Positions 8,713 through 16,912 are shown, counted from the first letter of the stretch. The stretch: DNA of 64,000 bases from Emcibacter sp048269205 (GCF_048269205.1 NZ_JBLXJC010000002.1:682001-746000), one strand, 5' to 3'. The notes: generated by a model not told the origin, from the letters alone. Made by a program: numbers and translations.

Positions 8713-9479
8713 TATGCTGCTCCCCGCTCGAGAATTTCCACACGTTTGACCATATCGGTCTTGCCCATTCCCCAGATAAATCTGGTAGCCGGACGCTCAT
8801 AGATTTTCCTGAGCCATTCCATGATATGCGGTGTACGCTGGTCATTGGCCAGGTCAGGCTGGGACAATGGCAGGGCATATCCCAGGTTAAAGCCGTTGAC
8901 ATCGGCGAGACTATAGCTGTTACTGCCCAGCCACCCGCCTTTGGCGAGCTCGGCTTCAAGCATGTCGATCCCAACGCCAACACGGCGCTGTGATTCGGCA
9001 ATTTCCGCATCACTGAAGCTACCATAAATGGCCTTGCGCCAGGCGACCCGGCGTTCCGGCATGGGAATACGGTCAATGGCGGCTTCAAGCTCGGCCGGGT
9101 CCTTGCTGCGCACAGCCGGACCGACAAAAACGCTCCAGCCAATCATGCTGAAAGACGGGGCAAGCCACTGGTCCATGAATTTCATCCACCAGCGCACCCG
9201 AAGCCGCTCGTAAGCATCGGCGGGCATCAGGGCCGGGCCATCAAAGGCTTCATCCACATATTCCATGATGGCCGTGGATTCGGTCAGAACCCGATCCCCG
9301 TGCAACATGGCAGGAATGGTTCCCTGGGGATTGATCTCCAGATATTCCGGCTTGTGCTGATCAAAGTTCAGAAGATCGAGGTAATGGCTTTTGAACTCGA
9401 CTCCCTTTTCCGCCAGAGCAAGCATCGGCTTGCCCGAATTTGCATTCGGTTCCCAGTGGAACAGTGTGACATCGGTCAT
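8712..9479 (-). CDS. LigF-type glutathione S-transferase (putative beta-etherase)
   Basis: 255 residues from ATG 9479, which has GGGAGG 10 nt upstream; a longer frame to 9572 adds 31 residues with no family match and was rejected. Seen: HWEPNANSGKPMLALAEKG, NFDQHKPEYLEINPQGTIPA, EYVDEAFD, SMIGWSVFVGP, and IPMPERRVAWRKAIYG, all aligning with LigF as recalled. First gene of the operon 9479 to 3475, driven by a good promoter. It is probably a second beta-etherase; enantiomer preference (LigE/LigP versus LigF) cannot be decided from sequence. Confidence 0.8.
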   Translation of the reverse strand: MTDVTLFHWEPNANSGKPMLALAEKGVEFKSHYLDLLNFDQHKPEYLEINPQGTIPAMLHGDRVLTESTAIMEYVDEAFDGPALMPADAYERLRVRWWMKFMDQWLAPSFSMIGWSVFVGPAVRSKDPAELEAAIDRIPMPERRVAWRKAIYGSFSDAEIAESQRRVGVGIDMLEAELAKGGWLGSNSYSLADVNGFNLGYALPLSQPDLANDQRTPHIMEWLRKIYERPATRFIWGMGKTDMVKRVEILERGAA

Positions 9480-9667
9480 ATTTTTTCCGCCTCCCATTGC
9501 GGTTCTGGTTTTGCCGGCCTCCGTGCGGCCAATTGATACATTGATATCAAACGATTTTTCTTGCCGCAGCAAAGAGGGCGATTGAGAGACAGGGAGGCCT
9601 GCACCCGGCTTTTCATCTTACCGGAAGCATCTTGTTCCCTGAGTATTTATCGCCCTTCCCCGCTATT

Positions 9668-9679
9668 GACCGGTCGGTC
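9668..9679. promoter_or_regulatory. TetR-type operator-like palindrome
   Basis: GACCGGTCGGTC (GACC-N4-GGTC) lies about 20-30 nt downstream of the predicted GST-operon start point. GACC/GGTC palindromes of this type are common TetR-family operators. No TetR gene is adjacent, so the regulator is unknown. Confidence 0.4.
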
Positions 9680-9696
9680 TGATACATGTATTTTAA

Positions 9697-9733
9697 TTTG
9701 TGTTACATACAGTTTTTTATACTAACGTGTCAA
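9697..9733 (-). promoter_or_regulatory. promoter of GST/PQQ/ALDH operon with MarR-like site on -10
   Basis: Minus strand: -35 TTGACA (9733-9728), 18-bp spacer, -10 TATGTA (9709-9704). The plus-strand sequence TTTGTGTTACATA (9697-9709) overlaps the -10 and resembles the palindrome TTTGTGTAACAAA found at 18693. The -35 segment TTGACACGTTA is shared exactly with the marR promoter at 19457-19467. Confidence 0.5.
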
Positions 9734-9877
9734 GCGAATTAGCTTAAAAAAAGTCAGCATCACAAAGTATTGAAAAGCGGCTTAAACCGGGCCTATTCGA
9801 ATAAATATAGGGACATTTACGGGGAACAAAAAAAGGCAAAAAAGCCGTCATTCCCCGACAATTACAGGAGGATTTTC

Positions 9878-11065
9878 ATGCGAATCGAGACACCCCCACA
9901 CGTCAACCCGGAGCAGGTTGTTGATTTTGATTTCTACCACCCCTGCGAAGCGGGCGGAGATCCCTTCCTCGCCTGGAAAACACTGCAAGACGGCCCGGAA
10001 ATGGTCTGGACACCCCATAACGGCGGCCACTGGATCGCCACCCGGGGCGAGCAGATCAAGGAACTGCTTACGGACTGGAACCAGTTCTCCTCCTCTTGCG
10101 CCTTTATCCCCCCATCTCCGGACCGCCCGCGCGGGCTTCCGCTGGAATATGACCCACCGGAACATACACCGCTCAAACGGATGCTGGCGCCTGCTTTTCT
10201 GCCAAAGGCGATCAGGCACTGGTCAGAGGAGGCCAGAAACCTGGCTGTCGAACTTATTGAAGGCTTCAGGGACCGGGGAAAATGCGAATTCATTGAGGAG
10301 TTTGCCCAGCAACTCCCGATCATCATCTTCCTCAGAATCCTCGACCTTCCCGAAGAGGACCGCAAACCGCTGCTTGATTCGGTCAACACCAATCTTAGGC
10401 CAGCCAGCGAGGAAGCGCGCGCCAAAAGCCGCGCCTTCATGAACGACTATATCGACAGGTTGATTAAAGACCGCCGGGAAAACCCGCGAGAGGAGATTCT
10501 CAGCGCGGCCCTCATGACTGAAATTGACGGCAAGCTTCTTGACGATGACATGGCCCGTGGCCTGACCAGCGGCCTGCTGGGCGGCGGCCTTGATACAGTG
10601 GCCTCCTCCATGGGCTGGATGGCTATGTTCCTTGCCCAAAACCCCGGACATCGCCGGCAGCTTATTGACGACCCCTTACTCATTCCCAATGCCGTGCAGG
10701 AGATGCTGCGGCGTTTTTCCATTCCCAATATCGCCCGGGTCGTTCGCGAAGATATGGAGTATCATGGCGCCAGCCTGAAAGCGGGAGAGCAGGTGCTCAT
10801 GTCCGGTTGCCTGCACGCCATGGACCCGGAGATATTCGCAGACCCGATGACGGTGGACTTTACCCGCAAGAACGCCCCGAGGCACATGAGTTATAGCACC
10901 GGCATCCACCGCTGCATAGGCGCCCAGCTGGCCAATCAGGAACTGGGTATTTTCCTTGAAGAATGGCTGGCCCGGATCCCTGATTTCGGCCTGGATCCGG
11001 AGGACCCGCCGGAGATGGTGACCGGCATCGCCCACGGCATCAACCGCTTGCCGCTGATCTGGTAA
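9878..11065 (+). CDS. cytochrome P450, CYP101 (P450cam)-like
   Basis: 395 residues. Seen: PPHVNPEQVVDFDFY, NGGHWIATRG and the FSS...FIP segment, which match P450cam as recalled; the I-helix GGGLDTVASS; ExxR in EMLRRF; and the haem loop YSTGIHRCIG with its Cys thiolate. CYP101 enzymes are soluble monooxygenases needing a ferredoxin (putidaredoxin) and reductase; neither is in the window. Start set by AGGAGG 7 nt before ATG 9878. Flanked by lignin-type genes, so the substrate may be a methoxyaromatic or terpenoid; not determinable. Single-gene transcription unit converging on the LigW-like gene. Confidence 0.9.
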   Translation: MRIETPPHVNPEQVVDFDFYHPCEAGGDPFLAWKTLQDGPEMVWTPHNGGHWIATRGEQIKELLTDWNQFSSSCAFIPPSPDRPRGLPLEYDPPEHTPLKRMLAPAFLPKAIRHWSEEARNLAVELIEGFRDRGKCEFIEEFAQQLPIIIFLRILDLPEEDRKPLLDSVNTNLRPASEEARAKSRAFMNDYIDRLIKDRRENPREEILSAALMTEIDGKLLDDDMARGLTSGLLGGGLDTVASSMGWMAMFLAQNPGHRRQLIDDPLLIPNAVQEMLRRFSIPNIARVVREDMEYHGASLKAGEQVLMSGCLHAMDPEIFADPMTVDFTRKNAPRHMSYSTGIHRCIGAQLANQELGIFLEEWLARIPDFGLDPEDPPEMVTGIAHGINRLPLIW

Positions 11066-11107
11066 TAAAAAACCGCCTGCTCCCGGCACGTAATGGGAAG
11101 CAGGCGG
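11064..11107 (-). terminator. terminator of the LigW-like operon
   Basis: CCGCCTGCT ... AGCAGGCGG hairpin between convergent genes; the minus strand ends in a T run (complement of AATAAAAAA at 11064-11072). Confidence 0.75.
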
Positions 11108-11146
11108 GTGAGTTATTGGCTATACAGCCAGAGGAATCATATTTCC

Positions 11147-12274
11147 TTACAGCCGGAATACCCTTTCGGCATTTTCCTGCATCAGCATTTTTTTATGTTC
11201 CGGACTGATATCCAGACAGTCATAGGCGGCTACCTCGTCCCGTGACTGCTGGTATGGATAATCCATGGCATAGAGCACCCGGTCAGGGCCAAGAACATCC
11301 ATGCAGAATTTGATTGCCGGCTCCCACCCTTCACCGCTGGTGGTGATCCATATATTCTTTTTGAAATAATAACTTATGGGATGCTTTAACGTCACCGCAG
11401 GCTGCCCGCCCCGCATGCCCGGCACCCCGTCCGCATTGGACTGCATCCAGTCAAAGCGATAGAGGTGCAGCGGCATACATTCCCCCATATGCCCGATCAC
11501 CAGCCGCAGGTTCGGATATTTGTCAAAAGCCCCGGACAGGATCAGGCCCATGGTATGAATCCACACATCATGGGGAAAACCACCCAGCGCCCCGATCATG
11601 CCCCGGTCTTTGTATGGTTTAGTATACCAGGGCGATGTGGGATGGATGTAGAGAGCCGCATCATTTGCCTCCAGCGCCGCCAGTATAGGATCAAATTCGG
11701 GCTCATCCAGATAGCGGCCTTTCCAGTGGGAATTCAGCACTGCACCATTGAAATTCAACTCTTTCATGGCTCGCTCGATTTCCGCCACAGCACCGTCAAC
11801 ATCCTGGGGCTGGAAAGCAGCAAGCGCCGAAAAACGGTCGGGATATCTGGCACAGGCCTCGGCGGCAATATCATTGGCCTTGCGGGCGAGCCTGGTACCT
11901 TCTTCCGGCTCCAGAACCTGCACACCGGGAGAGGTCAGTAATAGAAGCTGGCGGTCAATCCCGAATTCATCCATATGGGCGATACGCCTCTCCCCCAGGT
12001 CGAAAAGCAGGTCCTGCAGGTCGGGCATATTGGCAAACATACTGGCCATGGCGAGCGCACCGTCGTCCGAAGCCCGTCCGCTTTTAAACAGGCTGACCTG
12101 GGCTTCGACAAGTTCCGGGAAACTCCAGGCTTCCTCGGTGGCGATGCGCTTGTAGGGAGCATTCCTGTCGATCTCCCCTTTTGCCGGGGCAAGCCCGATA
12201 CGGCGCCTTACGCCGCGTTCGGGGAGATATCCACGAAGCCCAAACTCACTGCCATCTGGTAACAGGTCGGACAT
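11147..12274 (-). CDS. LigW-like amidohydrolase (aryl-carboxylate decarboxylase)
   Basis: 375 residues. Seen: IATEEAW (metal Glu in place of HxH), LGERRIAHMDEFGID, LTSPGVQ, NSHWKGRYLDEPEFDPI, YIHPTSPW, VIGHMGECMPL, EPAIKFCMDVLGPDRVLYAMDYPYQ cut into its parts, and the terminal ENAERVF. These segments follow 5-carboxyvanillate decarboxylase LigW of SYK-6 as recalled (ATEEAF, LTSPGVQ, SHTQGRYLDE, YAMDYPYQ). LigW removes the 5-carboxyl of 5-carboxyvanillate formed in biphenyl breakdown; gamma-resorcylate decarboxylase is the near alternative. About 40 extra N-terminal residues precede the barrel. AAGGAG RBS. Last gene of the operon 13451-12753-12274. Confidence 0.8.
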   Translation of the reverse strand: MSDLLPDGSEFGLRGYLPERGVRRRIGLAPAKGEIDRNAPYKRIATEEAWSFPELVEAQVSLFKSGRASDDGALAMASMFANMPDLQDLLFDLGERRIAHMDEFGIDRQLLLLTSPGVQVLEPEEGTRLARKANDIAAEACARYPDRFSALAAFQPQDVDGAVAEIERAMKELNFNGAVLNSHWKGRYLDEPEFDPILAALEANDAALYIHPTSPWYTKPYKDRGMIGALGGFPHDVWIHTMGLILSGAFDKYPNLRLVIGHMGECMPLHLYRFDWMQSNADGVPGMRGGQPAVTLKHPISYYFKKNIWITTSGEGWEPAIKFCMDVLGPDRVLYAMDYPYQQSRDEVAAYDCLDISPEHKKMLMQENAERVFRL

Positions 12275-12300
12275 TTTCCGCTCCTTCTCTGCCTGCGCTC

Positions 12301-12753
12301 TCAGAACATGCCGTTATCATTGGCAGAGCTCTCCGGCACCGGCTGCAGCACATCCCAGTGTTCGGCAATTTTGCAGTCCTCTACCCGAAAGATATCCACC
12401 ACCGCAAAGCCACGCTCCTCAGGTTTCGGCTGGGCATGCATATGCACGGCAACCAGGTCTCCCTCTGCAATGATGCGTTTCACATGGTAGCGGAATTCAG
12501 GCTGGGTCCCGAGCCAGCCGCTGAGCGCATCAATGGCGGCCTGACGTCCGTCAGGGGCGACCGGGTTATGCTGGATATAGTCTTCCCGCACCCAGGCCTC
12601 GAAGGCCTCTTTCACCTTGAGCTGGTCATAAAACAGCTTGCCGAAGGCTTCCACCACCTGGCGCGGCGTCTTGTCGCAAGAGGCCTTGTCTTCGGCGAAA
12701 ACAGGCGAAGCGACAACCGCAAGAAGTGAAAGGACCATGGCAAGCCGTTTCAT
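12301..12753 (-). CDS. secreted SnoaL/NTF2-like protein
   Basis: 150 residues from ATG 12753. N-terminal signal peptide (hydrophobic LAMVLSLLAVVA, cleavage near VFAED) predicts a periplasmic protein. The rest is a SnoaL-like fold: YIQHNPVAPDGR, VAVHMHAQ, AVVDIFRVEDCKIAEHWDV. Such proteins are small cone-shaped lyases/isomerases or ligand binders; a catalytic activity cannot be assigned. Three in-frame ATGs overlap the end of the upstream gene; the third has the best spacing from GAGGA. Translational coupling with the larger NTF2-like gene suggests joint action on either side of the inner membrane. Confidence 0.75.
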   Translation of the reverse strand: MKRLAMVLSLLAVVASPVFAEDKASCDKTPRQVVEAFGKLFYDQLKVKEAFEAWVREDYIQHNPVAPDGRQAAIDALSGWLGTQPEFRYHVKRIIAEGDLVAVHMHAQPKPEERGFAVVDIFRVEDCKIAEHWDVLQPVPESSANDNGMF

Positions 12754-12755
12754 CA

Positions 12756-13451
12756 TCATTCCTCGAACGGTTTATAGGCCTTGCCCATCACCGGGTGAGC
12801 GAAATGCATGGGCACGTCATGACGGCTTGGCCAGGTCAGGCGCGGTTCGGGCAGCAGCTCATCAGGGCCGAGCGGATTGCCGGGGAAGACTTCTACAGCC
12901 GGCTGCAGATGGGCATCTGTCTTTGACCAACCCTTTTCATATTCTGCCTGCCACTGCACCATGTAATCCAGGCGCTTGATTTTCCACACACCGTTTTCAC
13001 AGACATAGTCGTTCTCATAGATGCCGGCTTCATAAAACTGTTCGGGCAGACCCTCGGGCTTATAGTCGCGGCTCTCATGCACGCCGCCCATCAGGATGGC
13101 GCGGAAGCGGCCCTTGGCGGTCTTGCGATCGGGCGCCACGGTAATGATGTCCTGCATCTGGAAATGATCCAGCAGGAAACCGTCTTCCGGACCCGGCTTG
13201 CCATGGGTGAAATAATTCTGGAACCATGTTTTGTAGAGGCGGGCGACCCCCTCTTTACCTTTATAGATTCCGGACAGGAAGATCACTTCCCCGTCATCGG
13301 CAAACAGCTGCACCACCTCGTCATACTGGCAGAAGTCAATGTAGTAACCGTAAGAATAATGAAGCTTGCGGATGGCCTGCATATCTTCAAGGCTGCCCAC
13401 CCGGCTGGCAAGCGCGTCCAGTTCGGCGCGCAGATCAGAATTGTCAGTCAT
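12756..13451 (-). CDS. NTF2/SnoaL-like protein, LdpA candidate (diarylpropane gamma-formaldehyde lyase)
   Basis: 231 residues, no signal peptide. Seen: IRKLHYSYGYYIDFCQYDEVVQ, LFADDGEV and YKGKEGVARLY, the start of a SnoaL_4-type cone fold, then GRFRAILMGG, YEAGIYENDYV and GVWKIKRLDYM. LdpA of Novosphingobium aromaticivorans, which turns 1,2-diarylpropane-1,3-diols into lignostilbenes with release of formaldehyde, has this fold. The assignment is inference from fold plus location: it is 2 kb from a lignostilbene-type dioxygenase and next to a LigD-type SDR. RBS AAGGGA 6 nt before ATG. Alternative: another cofactor-free dehydratase or lyase of the same fold. Confidence 0.7.
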   Translation of the reverse strand: MTDNSDLRAELDALASRVGSLEDMQAIRKLHYSYGYYIDFCQYDEVVQLFADDGEVIFLSGIYKGKEGVARLYKTWFQNYFTHGKPGPEDGFLLDHFQMQDIITVAPDRKTAKGRFRAILMGGVHESRDYKPEGLPEQFYEAGIYENDYVCENGVWKIKRLDYMVQWQAEYEKGWSKTDAHLQPAVEVFPGNPLGPDELLPEPRLTWPSRHDVPMHFAHPVMGKAYKPFEE

Positions 13452-13497
13452 ATTGTCCCTTTTCCCTATATTTTTTTGAGTATCTGGATAATATTAA

Positions 13498-13515
13498 TTT
13501 GTATGCTACACTAAC
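13498..13515. promoter_or_regulatory. shared promoter/operator motif between divergent genes
   Basis: TTTGTATGCTACACTAAC. The core TATGCTACACTAAC (13502-13515) recurs with one mismatch upstream of the 18564 operon (complement of 18714-18727), where TATGCT fits a -10. Located between the NTF2-like operon and the LigD-type SDR gene. Confidence 0.45.
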
Positions 13516-13553
13516 TAAAAGACAAATCAATATCAATATAGAGAGAAATATTT

Positions 13554-14468
13554 ATGTCCTGGGAAAACAAGACAGCCTTCATCACGGCCGGGGTTTCCGG
13601 TATCGGTTTCGGCCTGGCACGAGCGCTGAGCAACGCCGGCATGCGGCTGGCGCTGAGCTATAGAAACGAAGAGCACAAAGAGAGCGCCGCCCGCTGGTTC
13701 GAAGAACAAGGCCGCGAACAACCACTGTTTCTGAAACTGGATGTGCAGGACCGGGACAGATTCGCAGAGATCGCCGACGAGGTGGAAAGTCATTTCGGCA
13801 AAGTCCATGTGTTGATCAACAATGCAGGGGTCAGTGTTTTCGGCCCTACCGACGAAGCCAGCTATGCCGACTATGACTGGATCATGGGCGTGAATTTCGG
13901 CGGCGTGGTCAACGGACTGGTCAGCTTCATCCCCAAGATCAAAGCGCACGGTGAAGGAGGGCATATCGTCAATGTGGCCAGCATGGCCGCCTTTCTGCCC
14001 GGCCCACAGGCAGGTATTTATACAGCCAGTAAGTTCGCCGTCCGCGGGCTCACGGACTCCCTGCGTTATAACCTGGCGCCCTATAATATCGGCGTGTCGC
14101 TGATGTGTCCGGGCCTGACCCGCACCAATGCCTGGGACAGCGCCCTCAAACGCCCCGACAATTTCAGCGACAGCGGTTTCTCCCCGGCAGACCAGTCAGA
14201 GCTTGAACAGTTCGGCACTGCTTTCGAGGCCGGTATGGACCCGCTGGAAGTGGGGGAGAAGACTCTGCGCGGTATGACCGGGAACCACGGCCTGATCCTG
14301 ACCCATCCGGAATTTGCCCAGGACTTTAAAGAGATTTATGAGAAAAGTATGGCCGCCCTGCCCGACGAGGAAGTACCGGAAGGCCGCCAGCATATCGAAA
14401 AACTGCGGCGCGAAGCCATGAAGACCGCCGAAGCAGGAATTATCACCGGCCTCAAAGACCTGACCTGA
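13554..14468 (+). CDS. LigD-type C-alpha dehydrogenase (SDR)
   Basis: 304 residues, close to the length of LigD (about 305). Seen: TAGVSGIGFGLA cofactor loop, NNAGVSVFGP, YADYDWIMGVNFGGVVNG (LigD hallmark region), ASMAAFLPGPQAGIYTASK with the catalytic YTASK, and the long C-terminal tail. Acts presumably on a benzylic alcohol of a lignin-type dimer. It is a paralogue of the gene at the left edge (shared ASMAAF, KFAVRGL and GIGVSL-type segments). Transcribed alone, divergent from the NTF2-like/LigW-like operon and convergent with the NmrA-like gene, only 4 bp apart. Confidence 0.82.
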   Translation: MSWENKTAFITAGVSGIGFGLARALSNAGMRLALSYRNEEHKESAARWFEEQGREQPLFLKLDVQDRDRFAEIADEVESHFGKVHVLINNAGVSVFGPTDEASYADYDWIMGVNFGGVVNGLVSFIPKIKAHGEGGHIVNVASMAAFLPGPQAGIYTASKFAVRGLTDSLRYNLAPYNIGVSLMCPGLTRTNAWDSALKRPDNFSDSGFSPADQSELEQFGTAFEAGMDPLEVGEKTLRGMTGNHGLILTHPEFAQDFKEIYEKSMAALPDEEVPEGRQHIEKLRREAMKTAEAGIITGLKDLT

Positions 14469-14472
14469 GTTT

Positions 14473-15396
14473 TCAGGCTTCGGCGGCAATCTGCCGGAGC
14501 CAATCCCCCTTTTCCAAAACGAAGGAGCGGAAATCCCTGGCCGGACGACCCAGCAGATCCTGAACATCATTGGACGTCACTTCAAAATGGCCGTCCCGCA
14601 ACGCCTTCTCATAGGACACCATGTCATCACTGCACCAGGCATAGCCGTTGATATTGAATTCCTTGAACGGCTCCCGCGGGATGCCCATGGAATCGAACTG
14701 GGCATAGAGATCCTCATCGCTGACATCGACAAATTCAATGTCTTTACCCGTCACTTCCGTGATCAGGTCGGCGATCATGGGGAAGGACCATAGATCCGGG
14801 CCGGTTATATTGTAGACCTTGTTTTCATGTCCCTCACCGGTCAGAACTTCCACAGCGCAGGCAACACAATCATCCCGGTCTACAAAACTTGTCCGGCCGC
14901 CACGGGAACTGGACACCCACCGGCCGCTCTTCAGAGCCTGGGGCGCCGCGGCCTCCACCATCGAATCCATATACATGCCATCGCGCAGCGCCGTCCAGTT
15001 CACACCGCTTTCTTTCAGCAGTTCCTCGGTCCCGTAATGGTCCCGGGCAATCAGGGCGGTATTTTCCGCCGTCGCCCCGATATAGGAAGTATAGATGATA
15101 TGCCGGACACCTGCCGCCCGGGCGGCAGTAATGGCATTGCCATGCTGCTTGATCCTGTATCCGACCTTCAGGCCGCTGATCAGAAGCATCTTGTCGGCGC
15201 CTGTTGCCGCTTCTTTCAGGGAGTCCGGATCATCAAAATCGCCATACACCGTCTTGGCGCCAAGCTTGGCAAATTCCTCCAGCTTTTCCGGCTTCCTGGA
15301 CATGAGGATCAGATTTTCGGGCGCCACTCTTTCCAATAACAACCGTGCCGCTGTCCCGCCAAAATGTCCGGATGCGCCTGTAACAAGTATCTTCAT
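14473..15396 (-). CDS. NmrA-like NAD(P)-binding reductase
   Basis: 307 residues, atypical SDR. Seen: ILVTGASGHFGGTAA at the N-terminus (GxxGxxG), GDFDDPDSL after strand 3, YTSYIGATAENTALIARDH in the centre (NmrA/QOR2-like; no YxxxK), and ALRDGMYMDS. Members reduce quinones or sense the NADP state. Its start lies one nucleotide past the dioxygenase stop, with GAGGAAA inside the end of that gene, so it is coupled and is the last gene of the 18564 operon. A role in reducing a quinone or aldehyde from stilbene cleavage is possible but unproven. Confidence 0.8.
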   Translation of the reverse strand: MKILVTGASGHFGGTAARLLLERVAPENLILMSRKPEKLEEFAKLGAKTVYGDFDDPDSLKEAATGADKMLLISGLKVGYRIKQHGNAITAARAAGVRHIIYTSYIGATAENTALIARDHYGTEELLKESGVNWTALRDGMYMDSMVEAAAPQALKSGRWVSSSRGGRTSFVDRDDCVACAVEVLTGEGHENKVYNITGPDLWSFPMIADLITEVTGKDIEFVDVSDEDLYAQFDSMGIPREPFKEFNINGYAWCSDDMVSYEKALRDGHFEVTSNDVQDLLGRPARDFRSFVLEKGDWLRQIAAEA

Positions 15397-15397
15397 G

Positions 15398-16873
15398 TCA
15401 TTTCCTCACTGAACGGTCCAGTTCGCCTTGCGGCACCCACCATCCGTGCACCTGGGGGCGCAAACGATGGGGGATTGTGATCTTTGCCACCGGTCCGGCC
15501 GCAACATCACCTGCATTGAAAATCCAGCAGCCCTGGTAAAGGTCGCCCTCACCCTGCATGATATCCACCATGGCCACAAGCCAGCCTTCATGGCCATTCT
15601 CATTTGAGGGCACATGGACCGGTTCGTGAATACCGCTCAGTGGCGGAAAGGCATAGGCGTCGATACGCCCGGTCCCGGGTTCGATCCGCATCAGCAGGTT
15701 AAATTCGGCCCCGACGACACCCCCCATCAGCGGCGGCCCCTGAAGTTCGGGGTTTACCGTCAGATACCAGCCCTTGGAATAGGGCCGTCCCTGGTCCTCG
15801 TTGGCCGTGCGCGGCATGTCGCCCGGCGGGCCGAGCGGCACCTGGACGAGGTTGTCGTCACGGCCCTTCATGTCCATGGTCCAGCGCATCAGGCCGCCGC
15901 CCAGTTTCTCGGGCGGAATATTCAGGCCGGACGCCCGCTGGATAAAGGGAAAAGCCACGCTTTCGGTCATATTGTGATCCATATGCACCCGGCCTTCCTC
16001 ATCCTCGAAGGCATTCATGATATGGAAGGTGGAAACCCCTTTGGGCCCCTTGAACCAACGCATTTCCGATACATCGCCGTCGCGGGGCATGATGCCGACC
16101 CAGCTTTCCAGATCCTGGTGATGAACCCAGTGATCGCCCCCCGCCTTGAGCCGGTCAAGATCGGCCGTGGTCGGCAACACCGGGAAGAGGGCATAGTTTT
16201 CCGTGATAATGAAATCATGCATCAGGGAACAATAGGGCACATCGAACCATTGTTCTTTCACCAGCGTGCCGTCCCTGTCGGCAATACAATAGGATACCTT
16301 GGTGGAAGCAAGGCCATCGGCTTCATAACCGAAGAAGAACATTTCTTTTGTTTCCGGATCGATCCGCACATGCGCGGTCATGGTTTCCGACTTCAGCGCC
16401 CCGCCGAAATCATAGGAGCCAACGGTTTCCAGCGTATGCGGATTGATCTCGTAGGGGTGGCCGTCCTCCTTGGTCATCAACAGGCGACCCGCATGCCACA
16501 CCGGAGTGGTGTTGGCCACGGTCCGGTCCACACCCTTGACGGAGGGATCATCGGTATAGGGATTACGATATTTACCGAACAGGGTTTTGCCCGCAGCCAC
16601 TTCCGCCTTGTGGCGCGCCGTCTGCACATAGCGGATTTCAAAATCAACCTTGCCGCCGTCCCGGAAATAAAGTCCTGAAACCATGCCGTCACCGGAAATG
16701 GCAGATTCGTCCTCGTAAATCGGCGGGAAAGCCGGATCCGGCACCGCCCGGAAAAAAGCGCCCTTCACCTCTGCCGGAATTTCCCCTTCAACGTCCAGGT
16801 TTTCAAGACGGTATTCATCGCATACCGGTTCGTTCATTCCGGTAAAATCAGGTGTATCCGGATATTTTCTCAT
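15398..16873 (-). CDS. lignostilbene-type carotenoid cleavage dioxygenase
   Basis: 491 residues, seven-bladed propeller of the CCD family. The four iron histidines can be placed at 168 (MTAHVRID), 219 (SLMHDFIIT), 284 (TFHIMNAF) and 476 (VHGWW). Tyr102 (GKYRNPY) and Lys135 (MTKEDGHPY) fall one position from Tyr101 and Lys134, which I recall as the phenol-binding pair of LsdA; carotenoid enzymes lack the lysine. This favours cleavage of a 4-hydroxystilbene into two aryl aldehydes such as vanillin. Good RBS (GGAGTAAATT). Between the CmcJ-type pair and an NmrA-like reductase in one operon. No signal peptide; cytoplasmic. Confidence 0.85.
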   Translation of the reverse strand: MRKYPDTPDFTGMNEPVCDEYRLENLDVEGEIPAEVKGAFFRAVPDPAFPPIYEDESAISGDGMVSGLYFRDGGKVDFEIRYVQTARHKAEVAAGKTLFGKYRNPYTDDPSVKGVDRTVANTTPVWHAGRLLMTKEDGHPYEINPHTLETVGSYDFGGALKSETMTAHVRIDPETKEMFFFGYEADGLASTKVSYCIADRDGTLVKEQWFDVPYCSLMHDFIITENYALFPVLPTTADLDRLKAGGDHWVHHQDLESWVGIMPRDGDVSEMRWFKGPKGVSTFHIMNAFEDEEGRVHMDHNMTESVAFPFIQRASGLNIPPEKLGGGLMRWTMDMKGRDDNLVQVPLGPPGDMPRTANEDQGRPYSKGWYLTVNPELQGPPLMGGVVGAEFNLLMRIEPGTGRIDAYAFPPLSGIHEPVHVPSNENGHEGWLVAMVDIMQGEGDLYQGCWIFNAGDVAAGPVAKITIPHRLRPQVHGWWVPQGELDRSVRK

Positions 16874-16912
16874 AATTTACTCCGCTATATTCTTTAAATA
16901 TTTTTCAAAATG

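Larger units (their letters stand above)
9480..9877. other. divergent regulatory region, GST operon / P450
   Basis: 398 bp without a credible gene. It contains the minus-strand promoter and two operator-like palindromes listed separately, and the strong P450 RBS (AGGAGG, 7 nt before ATG 9878). The open frame 9770-9877 leading into the P450 is not conserved-looking and is treated as leader. Confidence 0.6.

Noticed and set aside
15614..16678. 354-codon plus-strand open frame
   Set aside because: Antisense to the stilbene dioxygenase, whose iron histidines and length fit perfectly.
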